Shown: one piece after another, positions 51,716-63,100 of the stretch
Layout of the letters: every line of letters begins with the position of its first letter
Numbering within the stretch: the stretch's first letter is position 1
NCBI GenBank assembly: GCA_002747395.1
Contig: PDPE01000033.1
Span: 36,566 to 100,565 of the forward strand
Origin: Pseudomonadota bacterium
Lineage (GTDB): Bacteria; Pseudomonadota; Gammaproteobacteria; Pseudomonadales; Oleiphilaceae
Length of the DNA: 64,000 nucleotides
Direction of reading: 5' to 3'
Translations under genes and position numbers: made by a program
Notes under the pieces: generated by a model
Seen by the model: only the letters and a program-made list of their open reading frames with translations
What the model was told of the DNA's origin: nothing
Databases searched by the model: none

Positions 51716-52321
51716 ATGGTTAAAAAAAATTTTTATCGCTGTTTAAGAATAGGGTTACTCAGTCTCGTCGCCTTGTTCTCATTAAACAGTATGGCAGGGT
51801 TTATTGAAACCAGGCCTCACGAGGACACGGTAAGCTTGGGGAGTCAAGCAACGGTGGATGTTTATTTTTCAGACGCGAGTAGTTTGGTCAGAAGTTTCGA
51901 TTTTCTGGTTAGTTTTGATTCCGACATTCTGTCAATTGCTTCTGTTACATTCGGGGATCAGTTTGGCGGGGCGTTGGATGTCTTTCGGGATGTATCTTTT
52001 GGGGCGGATTTTGTGAATGTTAGCGAAATGTCCTTTCTTTCCGATTTGGCATCAGTACAGACTACACTGGATATATTTTTGGCATCTATCACCTTTGATG
52101 CTATGAGTCTGGGAATTTCTGCATTGAGCCTCGCCGGACAGGATTACAATAGTGGGAATATTTTGTTTGATGAGTTAGGTTCTGCTATTGGATTGGATAT
52201 TGTGAAAACAGGTTTCATCAATGTGATTAGCGCCAGCGTGCCGGAAGCACCGATGACTGGATTATTGGCTATCGCTTTGTGTGCGTTTATGACCCAGCGC
52301 AAAAAACGCACTGAATCGTGA
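51716..52321 (+). CDS. cohesin-like domain protein with PEP-CTERM-type C-terminal sorting signal
   Basis: Signal peptide; DTVSLGSQATVDVYFSDASSLVRSFDFLVSFDSDILSIASVTFGDQFGG...LDIFLASITFDAMSLGISALSLAGQ; C-terminus SVPEAPMTGLLAIALCAFMTQRKKRTES (VPEx - TM - basic). Confidence 0.75.
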   Translation: MVKKNFYRCLRIGLLSLVALFSLNSMAGFIETRPHEDTVSLGSQATVDVYFSDASSLVRSFDFLVSFDSDILSIASVTFGDQFGGALDVFRDVSFGADFVNVSEMSFLSDLASVQTTLDIFLASITFDAMSLGISALSLAGQDYNSGNILFDELGSAIGLDIVKTGFINVISASVPEAPMTGLLAIALCAFMTQRKKRTES

Positions 52322-52333
52322 GAGCAGGTTGAT

Positions 52334-53221
52334 ATGACGGGACGAAACAAGAGTCTGTTCAACCTTGGCTGTCTAACGGATGGGGGGTTATGGCTAGTGC
52401 CTATGCTGATGGCCAGTCTTGTTTCCTTTTCCAGCCATGCTGAGCGTGAAGCAGAGTCCACGAGCTGCATGGCGGAACAAACCTATAGAGCCAGTGTAAA
52501 AGAAGTGGTCACTCAGGTACCCGTCGAAACAGATTATTCGTGTCTTGTATCACCGGAAAGCGTCGATTCATCGGGCCGAAAAATCGTGGATACACGAATC
52601 GCACAAGAGTTCCAGCGTGCCTATATTCCTGGTTCAATCAATCTTTCGCCGCACTTTCTCCTCAATGATGGCAAATGGAAGTCACAACCGGTGTTGATCG
52701 TCAATAAAGGAGCGTTAATCAAGGAAAACGCTGCTTTGTGTTTCCAGCTGCATCAGAAGGGATTTAAGGATGCGAAGATTCTGGAAGGGGGGTTGAGCGC
52801 CTGGAATTTGAGTGGACGCCCGTTAGTGGGTTTACCCGATGACATTCATGCGCTATCTCGTATGACGAAAAGGGAGTTTGCGGCGGTGGTGCTGGCGGGT
52901 ACATCCATTATTGTCGTGGGTAATAGCGCTTACGAGCAGGTCCGCGCTCTGTTTCCTTATTACGTGTCGGTGATCAGTGTAATGGATGGTTCGTCACTTG
53001 CAGAGAGCTTGACTCAGGCATTTGATATTCAAGCCTCGTTGCGGCATTCCGTTGTCGTGTTGGAGGCAACATTAAAGGAAACTCCCGGAAGTGGTTATCA
53101 GAATCTGTTCACCTATCGGGCCACATTTTCGGAAATTGTGAATGATTTTCGATCAACGCGACTGACTCAATACAAGCGCACACAGGTACCGGATCGGTAT
53201 CGTTGTAAGGGGCGTAAGTAA
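52334..53221 (+). CDS. exported rhodanese-fold protein, catalytic Cys apparently missing
   Basis: N-terminal hydrophobic/signal region; VDTRIAQEFQRAYIPGSINLSPHFLL...PVLIVNKGALIKENAALCFQLHQKGFKDAKILEGGLSAWNLSGRPL. Confidence 0.75.
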   Translation: MTGRNKSLFNLGCLTDGGLWLVPMLMASLVSFSSHAEREAESTSCMAEQTYRASVKEVVTQVPVETDYSCLVSPESVDSSGRKIVDTRIAQEFQRAYIPGSINLSPHFLLNDGKWKSQPVLIVNKGALIKENAALCFQLHQKGFKDAKILEGGLSAWNLSGRPLVGLPDDIHALSRMTKREFAAVVLAGTSIIVVGNSAYEQVRALFPYYVSVISVMDGSSLAESLTQAFDIQASLRHSVVVLEATLKETPGSGYQNLFTYRATFSEIVNDFRSTRLTQYKRTQVPDRYRCKGRK

Positions 53222-53222
53222 A

Positions 53223-54116
53223 ATGAAATGTTTGATTGGCCAGAGAATCAGGCCCATCGCCATTGTAGTCTTATTGTTAGCTCTCGTAGGGGTGGTTTAT
53301 TGGGTAGTTATCTACCTGAATCAAACAGAGACCAGGCAAAATAGTACGACTGTTTCCCAAAAACATCTTCGTTACCAGTTTGAGTTACATAATCGGGGAG
53401 AAGCAGTGGCCGATCAGGTAGATATCACCTTATTCATACCTGATGACAGCCTCCCCTTTCAACGCCGTATCGGTACGAAGGCGGGGAATCTGGCTCAATT
53501 ATCATCAGGTGAATACACTGAGGATGGATTCCGACTTCGACTGAAACGAATTGCGCCATATGCCCGCAAGTCAATTATTCTCGATGCCCAGGTAGAAATT
53601 ACTTCAGGCATGCATATCGTGGAGCCGGGTCAATGGCTTGCTGCGCAACGCTATATTGAAGCCGACCACCCATTGGTGAGACGGGTCGCTCAACAGTTTT
53701 CCTCACTATCAAAACACCTGCAACCCAAAGCGGTCTATAGTTGGGTTGTGGAGAATATTCAGTCATTGAATTATATCCGGGAATCCCGTGGTGCCGTATG
53801 GGTGTTGGAGAATCGAAAAGGAGATTGTACTGAATTCAGTTATTTGTATGTTGCATTGTTGCGGCACTTAGGGATACCGGCAATGCCGGTGGGTGGGTTT
53901 ATCGCAAGGCAGCCAAGCACGGTGCTGGGTGGCGCCGATTACCACAATTGGGCTTACTTCCACCAAGATGGGGAGTGGAAGCTTGCGGATCCGCAGAATG
54001 GCGTGTTTGATCAGTCAGCAGAGAACTATGTGGTGTTTCGGGTGATTAGAGACCCAGAGGATGAGAGAGCGAAATTTTTCACTTCTCACCCGGACGTTCT
54101 GGTCTTTATGCGGTGA
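53223..54116 (+). CDS. membrane-anchored transglutaminase-like superfamily protein
   Basis: N-terminal TM (AIVVLLLALVGVVYWVVIYL); VLENRKGDCTEFSYLYVALLRHLGIPAMPVGGF (Cys), GGADYHNWAYFHQDGEWKLADPQNG (His, Asp). Confidence 0.86.
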   Translation: MKCLIGQRIRPIAIVVLLLALVGVVYWVVIYLNQTETRQNSTTVSQKHLRYQFELHNRGEAVADQVDITLFIPDDSLPFQRRIGTKAGNLAQLSSGEYTEDGFRLRLKRIAPYARKSIILDAQVEITSGMHIVEPGQWLAAQRYIEADHPLVRRVAQQFSSLSKHLQPKAVYSWVVENIQSLNYIRESRGAVWVLENRKGDCTEFSYLYVALLRHLGIPAMPVGGFIARQPSTVLGGADYHNWAYFHQDGEWKLADPQNGVFDQSAENYVVFRVIRDPEDERAKFFTSHPDVLVFMR

Positions 54117-54196
54117 GCAACAAAAGGGGTTGGATAAAAGGGCGGCACGTTTCGTTGTGCGATAGACCTGGATAATTTGGTTTAAAAGGGAAAAAG

Positions 54197-57100
54197 ATGA
54201 AAGCACTGCTTAAAGCTGTAATGTTGGTATGGGTTTTTTCGTTTACTCTATTTGGTGAGAATGTATACGCCAGCCTGGAATTGGTCAAATTTGGGGATCA
54301 AAGCTACCGAGACGCCGTAATGGCAGATTCGCCCATAGCCTACTGGCGAATGGATGAGTTCCAGGGGGCATCTGTTGGAATAGATGAAACCGGGAACGGT
54401 CACGACCTCAGTTACCCTCTTTCGGTAAGTGCAGATTCTTCGGTTTTGATAGAAGGTCGGTCTCGAAAACTGTCTGCGCATCCAATTAGAGCGGCAGACG
54501 ATAGTGCCTGGGATCTTCAGCAGTTCACGCTGGAAACATGGTTTAAATCGAAAAAAACTGATTCGGACGCAGCATTTCTTATTGCCCATTCCGCCAGCGG
54601 GAGTCCATATAATTGGGGTTTATACGAATCAACATCAGGTAGGTATAGTCTTTATGTCAGAATCAATGGAACTGTGCAGGTGATTGGTTTTGAAAGAGAG
54701 CTAGCCCCGGTTAATCAATGGCATCATCTTGTTGGCACCTATGACGGCGTGACACTTAAACTGTATTTGAACGGTCGTCAAGTTGTCGAAAGGCAGATTT
54801 CGGGTACTGTTTCGCAAAACGCCGGTACTATTGATCTCGGTGAGTGGTCTGGTGGCCGGTTTGATGGCAGCATTGATGAAGTAGCAATATACAACTACGC
54901 CCTCAGTAGTCAGCAGATTAGTGATCATTTTGCCAATGCCACGCTGTACAGATCCGATTTTACCGAGAAGCAAAGAAATGATATTGACCTTTATGATTTA
55001 ACAGTTCTGAGGGGTGGGCCTGTCAGCTATTGGTCACTTGATGATAATGTCACTGCCGTTGATCTGGTTTCGCACTATTCCGGGAGTATTGACAACGCTC
55101 CTTCGAAAGCTGAAGGAATAATGGGAATTGAAAATAAAGCACTTAATTTTGAGAAGTCTGCCAACCAGCATGTGGTGGTACCTAACCAATCTTTGGCTCA
55201 TAAATTAGATCAGTACTCAATTGAGGCATGGGTAAAAGCAGATGAATTTGGGCCTTATCGGGCAATTTTTTCGAAAATTCCGACTGATGATTTGGGGGTG
55301 GCGTTACGATTCTCGGGTGATGGCCAACACTTTCAATTTTATCAAAAAGGGCAAAGTGGTTCCGAGTTTATGTTAGTGGATTCCGATGTCTTTCAATTAG
55401 GGAAGTGGTATCACATTGTTGCTACATTTAGTGCAGGTCAGGCGAAGCTATTCGTCAATGGTGAAGTCAAGGCGGAAGGGCAATTTACGTTAACCCCGGT
55501 TACGCCAGAACTTCCTATTCTTATAGGCCAACATTATTACAGCACCAATCATTCACATCTAAATTTCGATGGCACAATCGACAATGTGGCATTTTATGAT
55601 CGGGTTCTAACGTCTCAGGAAGCTACGACTCATTATCAAGCTGGTCAATCGAGACTGGCAGAAATATTTGTCGAGGCGTCTTCGATGGATGAAGCTGCGA
55701 TCAATGCAAAGGGCGTTGTCGTATTCGGTGTTGATGGACAAAGCTCTTTATTTAAACTGACAGGATTAAGAGAAAACTTCGCTAAACTCTTCGCCACAGA
55801 CAACACAGCCAGTGTTCCGACCAGCCTTTTAGATGTTCTACAGAACTATTTTAGTGAGCCTACAAACATATACACGCATGGCACTCCTTTATATATTTCA
55901 TATGCTGTTGGTAGTGATTGGCATGCTGGCGGTGGTCCAACCGGTTTTATTGAAACAACCGAACTAACTAATTTCTCCCTGTATACCTACTATGACAACT
56001 TTTATTGGTATGGAGGCTATTACGGGCCGAATTGGATCAAAGACGCTTCAAATAATGTCTATATATTCGACAATAAAACCGGTAACCGGGTTGGAAATTC
56101 GGATATTCATCAAAGTGTGTATGTGAGCGAAACGAAAAAAGTCGATTTTTATATGAACTATGGTGGAATTCATGTTGTTGCGGTTACTTCAATACCGACA
56201 GCTCAACACGTGACCGGTGGAGAATATCGCGCTAATGCAATGTTTGAGATTCCAGGTACCTCTCAGCCAGTAACGACTCCTGTTGTGTGGAGTGAAACAA
56301 AAAAGGGAAGTGGCATTAGCGTTTCTTCTGAAGGTTTAACGGTGTCTAAAGCATCGGGATCCTGGCAAACCGCGCTTGCCTCATCCGCGGCATACACGGG
56401 GAATGTGGCCTGGGAAGTCGCTATTACTGAGGGGAATATTCATTATATTGGCTGGATATCAGATGATGCTAATCTCGAAAGAGCTGTCCATTGGGCGAAT
56501 GGTGCCACTCAGGTTGCAGGTTGGAGATCAACCGGGCAGATAAGTACTCAGTTTAATGAAATACAATCTGGTGCCGTATACTCGGTCGGCGATATTTTGG
56601 GATTTGTCTATCGAGCAGAAGCAGGGGTGCTGGAGTTTTGGCTTAATGGTCAAAAACGCCATACTGCAAGTGGTTTTTCAGGAGCCTTGTATCCTGCCTG
56701 GAGTGCAGAAGGTGCTGCTTCGGCCATTGGCAGATTTTCTTCGGTTCAGTATAACTATGGGTCTGATGTGGTTCTGTTATCTGACCAGGAGGATCAGGAT
56801 GCCCCTGTCGAGATAGATGCTGATCCGGATAATGACGGGTTGTCCAGTCAATTTGAAATCGCTATTGGAACGGATCCAGATCAACCGGATACGTTGACCA
56901 GCAGTGATACTTTTGTTTTCGTGCATACCGAGTTGGAAAGTATTGGGGATATCGTCGCATTTGATAATAAGTATTACTTTCTTGCACGAAAAGAGGGCGA
57001 TAGCTATCTCCATCAAAGATTACAATTTGCCGATACGTTTTTCGATACGATTAATGAGGTATCTGCAGTCGCCAGCCGAATCAGAGCGACAACTTTGTAT

Positions 57101-60100
57101 GCTGATGATAGTTGGGTTTATTTCAACCATGGAAATGGACTCGTGAGGTATGATGGTAGCGTTGGTGTAGAAACATTCGATACAGATGGCAGTTATGTGA
57201 GCAAAGATATTACCAGTATCGACAATACGCTGATTTATGGGCGTTCTTACGGAAGTGGACAAGGTAATTTTTGGTATATTTTCAATCGGGATTTGCCACT
57301 AACAAGTGGTCATCAATTTGTACGGGATTACTGGGTACGTAATGTTTACTGGGGTAGGGGGCAGGCGGCGGTCAGATTTAAAGGTATAACGTATTTTTTT
57401 GGCACATTGGCACACAGTCCTAATGGAAAACCCGCTGTCTATTCAACCGCCAAAACCGACTTATACTCCATTAACTCAAAAACTGATTTACAGTTAGTGG
57501 ATACGGGTATTGATAATTTGATGGCATCTAACTCACATACTGCTTTTATGGCCAGTAATGATGCTGCTGTAGTCGTTGTCGTTTCAAATACAGGGAACTA
57601 CAGCATTAGTCGTGACAATACAAATTGGGTTACGAGATCAATTGATAACTATCAATTTGTTACTAAACGAATGGTAACTGATGGCATATTCTTTTATGCG
57701 ATGGTGCAGCATACTTCACATGGCACTTTCCACATCGTCCGAATCCTGGCTAATGGAGAATACCAGGTTAAATGGGATTTAGCCGGTGCAACTGACTTTG
57801 TAGATGGTTCTTATCAGGTCTTATGGCACCAATTGAACATGATTGACAATCATTTGGTTGTGGTTGGTACGCGAACTCTTGATGATGATGTATCTGAAGG
57901 TATCGTTCAAGCTATTCCAGTTTTACGTGAAAGTACGAGTGTATCGTTGACGTTGGACACTGAAGGCAGTGGTTCATCGATTCTTCTCGATTGGAGTAGC
58001 CATGACAGTTTGGCGGACGGAATTACCGGGTATAACGTCTATATTCAGTCAACAGATTTTGCTTCGATAGAAGGATTAACTCCTGTTGCGACGGTTTCTG
58101 GTAAACGGCATTATCTGGCTGAGAATTTACCCAAATCACAGGCAAGCTATTTTGCCGTGGTACCGGTAGACGACGAAGGGACTCTGTATACCGACGTCAC
58201 TGCGCTATCTGCTATTCCGGTTGACACACTTGCTCCAGAAGAAGTTTCGAATTTAGCGGTAATGGAGTCCAACGAAACTTCGATTCATCTGCGTTGGAGT
58301 GCGTCTATTGATAGTGCTAAAGACCTTCAGGGATATCGAATTTCAATTATTCAAGAGGATAATAGCCATACACGCGAAGAGACCCTGCTGAAATCAGATC
58401 TGGATCCTGATTTGGAGTTCATTGAGTATCATGTATCCGGTCTGAATATGGGTGTGGCGTACCAGGTCAAAGTCGCTGTATTTGATGAGAGTGATAACTA
58501 CTCAGAAGGTATGCAGATTCCAGCGCTCACTTGGCTTGCCAATCCACAAAACGTAAACGTAGAAGCATTAGATAAAAAACTGGTGGTGTCCTGGGAGTCC
58601 GCACAGCCTTCAAATTTGGTCTCTCACTACAATGTTTACGCTGAATCCACCCCGGGCGTGGTTTACCAAATAGCCGTAACAGTAGTTAATACAGCAGGAG
58701 CAGAGAATACTGCTGTAGCAAGTTCTGCAGGTATGCCAATTGGCGATACTTTCGGCCCGACTATTACCAGTATTTTGTGGAAGGATGGCATTGATACGAT
58801 AGATATTACCAGTGGAGGTATCGTTAAACGCGAGGGGCAACTGGAAGTTCAAGCGACAGACCCATCCGGGATTAATCGTGTCGTTTTCGAGAAGAATGCC
58901 GCCCCCTGGGGAGTCGACTTGTCAGGTTCGCCGCATTTTGAGCAGCCCTGGCATTTGGTTGACGACGCAGATGGCGATTATACCATCAAGATTACTGTTT
59001 TCGATAATCATAACAACGCCACCAGTCATACATTGACCCTGGATGTCGCCTTGCTTCCTCCCTCGCAGCCGTCAATCACTCTGCCCGCCAGCGGATTGGC
59101 AACTAATCAAGAGGCGGTGACGGTGACGGGTACCGCCGAGCCGGAAACCATCATTCAGCTGCAACGAAATGGCGTTTCGATAGGTTCGGAATTCGTGGTC
59201 TCAAGTGGCGGAACGTTTACAAATGTCGTTACATTAGTTGACGGAATGAATGAACTCACCGCCATGGCCCGTTTCGAGAATCGATTTGCTTTTAGCCAGG
59301 CAAGTGCACCCGTTTCTATTACTTTTGATTCATCCATTCCAGCCACACCTGAGAATTTAGTCACCACGGCCAGGGCATTGGGTAAAGTGACCCTGTCCTG
59401 GTTTGAAGCCGATGACGATACTGTCCTGGGTTATCATGTTTATCGTTCAAATGATCCATTTGTGTCTGTGTCGGAACCAGGTGTTGCCAGGCTTACTTCT
59501 TCCCCACTGGGCACTCCCAATTATCAGGATGTACCCATTGAAGATGGCACTTATTATTACGCCGTGACCAGTGTCAACGGGGTCGATACCGAAAGTACCC
59601 TGAGTACTGTCAGCAAAGTGGATGCCGATAGCCAGGGGCCTCAAGCTCTGACGATTGAATACCAGCCACAGGGTTCGTTTGATTCTGTCACCGGCCGTTA
59701 TGGCGCAGGTCGACTAGGGGTCACTATCACCTTTAATGAACCATTGCGTAACACACCCTTTTTCGCATTATCCACCTCCGGCGGTTTGCCCTTAACCGCC
59801 TCGCTGGTGAAAGACTTTTCAGACCCATTGGTTTACAAGGGGGAAATCGAAATTACCCCCACCACTTCGTCTGGCGTCGCGGTAGCCGTGCTATCTGCCT
59901 TTGATTCGGTTGGCAATCGGGGAACGGATGTAATCTCTGGCGAAGAGATCCTCATTGATACTCAGGCGCCGAAGGTTACGCAACTGACGGTAAACCCGAA
60001 TGCCCCTATACAAAATGTATTGAGTCCGGAAACGGATGTAGAGGTTGAAATTACCTTGGCGGAGGAAGTCAAAGCCGGCACACAGCCCACCTTGATCCCC

Positions 60101-63100
60101 GTTCTTTTAGAAAACGGGATATCCGCGCCAATTGTTGGCCTTGAAGCTGGCATTGCCTTAACCCGGGAGGCCGGGGCAGGGCAGCCGCGTTATACTGGGC
60201 AGTTCACTTTGCCACCAAATGCGGGCGTTGATGCGGGTGGTTTGCCTAATGCTGAATTATTGAGTTTTACCTTTGAGGCTTTTGATGATTTGGATAATCG
60301 TGCAACTCATATTCAGGGGAATACGTCCTTTCAAGTCTATCAGGGCGATTTACCTCCGTTGGATGCACCCACAGGCCTGACGGCGCAGGCCTTGCCAGGG
60401 GGGCAGGTGAGTCTGAATTGGCAAGCGGTTCCTGAAGCCGCCGGTTACCTGTTACATCGCCAGGCACCGGGTGAAACCGAACTGACTGAATGGGTTCAAT
60501 TTGACAGTGGTGTAACGACAGCTTTTCTCGATGGTGAGCCGGTACCCCTGGACGATGGAGATTATCACTATGCCATTGCCTCATTACGTTCTGCCAATGG
60601 CCAAAATGCTGTCAGCGCCTACAGTCCGGTTATTATCGTACCGGCCGATGGCCTGGCACCTGCACCGCCAGACAATCTCATTGCGGAACTCAATGGCGCA
60701 GGTGTGGTATTACGTTGGCAAGCGCCTGTCGCAGAGCCGCAAAATGAGCTGCTGCGTTACAAGGTGTATCGACTCGATTTACCTCAAGGAACAGAGGTGA
60801 TCGATCTAAGTGGCGTAGAGGCACTTCAGGAGAATATTCCAGAAGTGATTGCTCTGGATAGTACCCCTTCCACAACCGATCATCTGTATGTTGTCACCGC
60901 TGTTGATTCAGCGGGCAACGAATCCGCGCCGTCCAACAGTCAGTATATCAATGTGGATCTGCTCCCCGTAAAGGATCTGCATATCGATATGACTGTCGGT
61001 CAAGCGCCAGAGATTCAGTGGGGCCATTCCAGCCCAGGTATTGCCGGATTCGAGCTGGCAACGGGGCCGGATGGCAACCTTATACCTTTGATGAATGTTG
61101 ATGGCGGTGTATTCAGCTACGTTGATTCCACCTACCCGGGTAATGCAACCGTGGCTGTTGAGCGGCGTTATACTGTGATAGCGAAAGACAATCAGGGTAT
61201 GGCCAGTCTACCCCATAGCCTGGTGCTGCCAGCAGTAAGTGTTGCGCTGTCTCCGATGAATGCGACGCCCCCGATTCAAAAGGGGATCATGAATCGTGTG
61301 CTCTTTCGGGTAGGGAACAGTGGTGCCACGCTTATAAACCAGGCACGACTGCTGGTTGGCATACAGGTCGATGGTCAAACACGCTTGCACCCCTCCGCCC
61401 CGTTTTCTGTTCAGCCAGGTGGCTTTGCTGATGTCAATGTCGTAGTCGGGGGCTATAACTCACTGGATGCCATTGTTAATTTAAATGTTTCGCTCCTCTG
61501 GCAGCCTAATGTTGGTGAGCAGGTGACGATCCAGCAACCGATCGGCATTGAAGTCGGGCAATCCGGACTCGTCGCGCGATTGGAGCCAGAGGCCTTGATA
61601 CGGGGAGGCCTGGGTAAGGCGCGGCTGATCCTGGAGAACATCAGCGATGTCGAAACAGAGATCCTGCTTGCCGTTAATAATGGCAAGGCCGATTCACCCG
61701 ATGTTCGCTTTGTGCTCGAAGATATGGATGGCAATCGACTGAGCACCACTGCAGTCAGACAGGTGAGCGGCCAGGTCATCAGTGTCAGCGATGGTTCAGT
61801 TGTCGCACGAATTCCGGCGGGAGAAACCTATCTGTCTGATGTGTTTGACATGCAGGTGCCCGCTTCGGCTCCTGACGATGTGGTTCTGAAACTGGAAATC
61901 GATCAGTTCCATTATCAGGTAGGACGGCGCAATCATGTGGTGATTATTGGTACCACGGCAAGCCAGGCCGTCAACCTGGTGGAAACGCCGTATTATGGTC
62001 GCCTGGACAGCATTACGCCAACTCGGATCTACGCCGGTGATCCTGTGACATTCCAAGGTGTTGCGCTGGATCGTGAAACCGATGTCGCCTTAATTGGGGT
62101 GCCGTTGAATTTGGTTTTGACATCACAAGGATTTGAACGTAGCTATCCGGTTATTACCCGCCCGGATGGAACTTTCAGTTTCAACTGGGTGCCGACCTTG
62201 GCAGAGTCGGGAGAGTACCAGGTGTCTGTGATTCATCCGCAACGTCTTGATCGACCGGATCATGGTCATTTTGTCGTAGAAGGCGTGACGGTGAGTCCCA
62301 CTCAACTTGAGGTATCAATACCGCGTAACTTTACTCAGGATATTGATTTGAAAGTGACTACAGGGGTGGGCACGACGTTGCAGAATGTTCACCTCAAGCT
62401 GGTCAAAGCTGAAAATGCCAGTGGCCAGGACGTGCCTCTGCCAGAAGGTGTGAGCTGGAATGACTATACCATTGCGCAGGTGGCCTCCGGGGTAACCGGG
62501 TATCTGAAGTTGCAGATTAATGGTAACAATCTGGCACCGGAACGAGGCTATCTGACCTTTGATGTCGTGGCTGATAATCTTGGCCAGACATTGGCGACTA
62601 TCCGAGCCGAGTACTTCTTTGCCGAAGCCTTACCGGTTCCTAAAGTGAGCCCGAGTTTCATCACCACGGGCACCAGGCGGGGCGGCAATCAGAGTGAGGT
62701 ATTTACCTTACGTAACGAAGGGTTGGCGCCCATCAGCAATGCCCACCTGACATTGGTCAATGAAGATGACACGGCTGCACCGGACTGGATTCGGCTGGCG
62801 GGCACCTCGATTCTGGGCGATATTGGAGTGAACGAATCCAGGGATATTCACGTGTTGGTCACTCCGGATACTGGCGCATCGAATGGGGACTACCGCTTCA
62901 AAGTGATGATTCAGGGTGACAATATTCCTGCGCAACCGTATTACGTGGCTGTGGCCGTTACCGATGCAACTACAGGCAGTGTGGTATTCCACACCCGTGA
63001 CATCTACACCGCCACGCTGGATGAGCAGGGTAACCCGATTCCCGGATTGGGGCAGGTGAGTCTCAAACTGCAAAACGAAGAAGTACTCAGCGCTGTCTTT

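Noticed and set aside
48030-54116. Cellulosome interpretation of the cohesin/dockerin pair
   Set aside because: No glycoside hydrolases, carbohydrate esterases or scaffoldin with several cohesins in the window; only one cohesin-like and one dockerin-like module seen.
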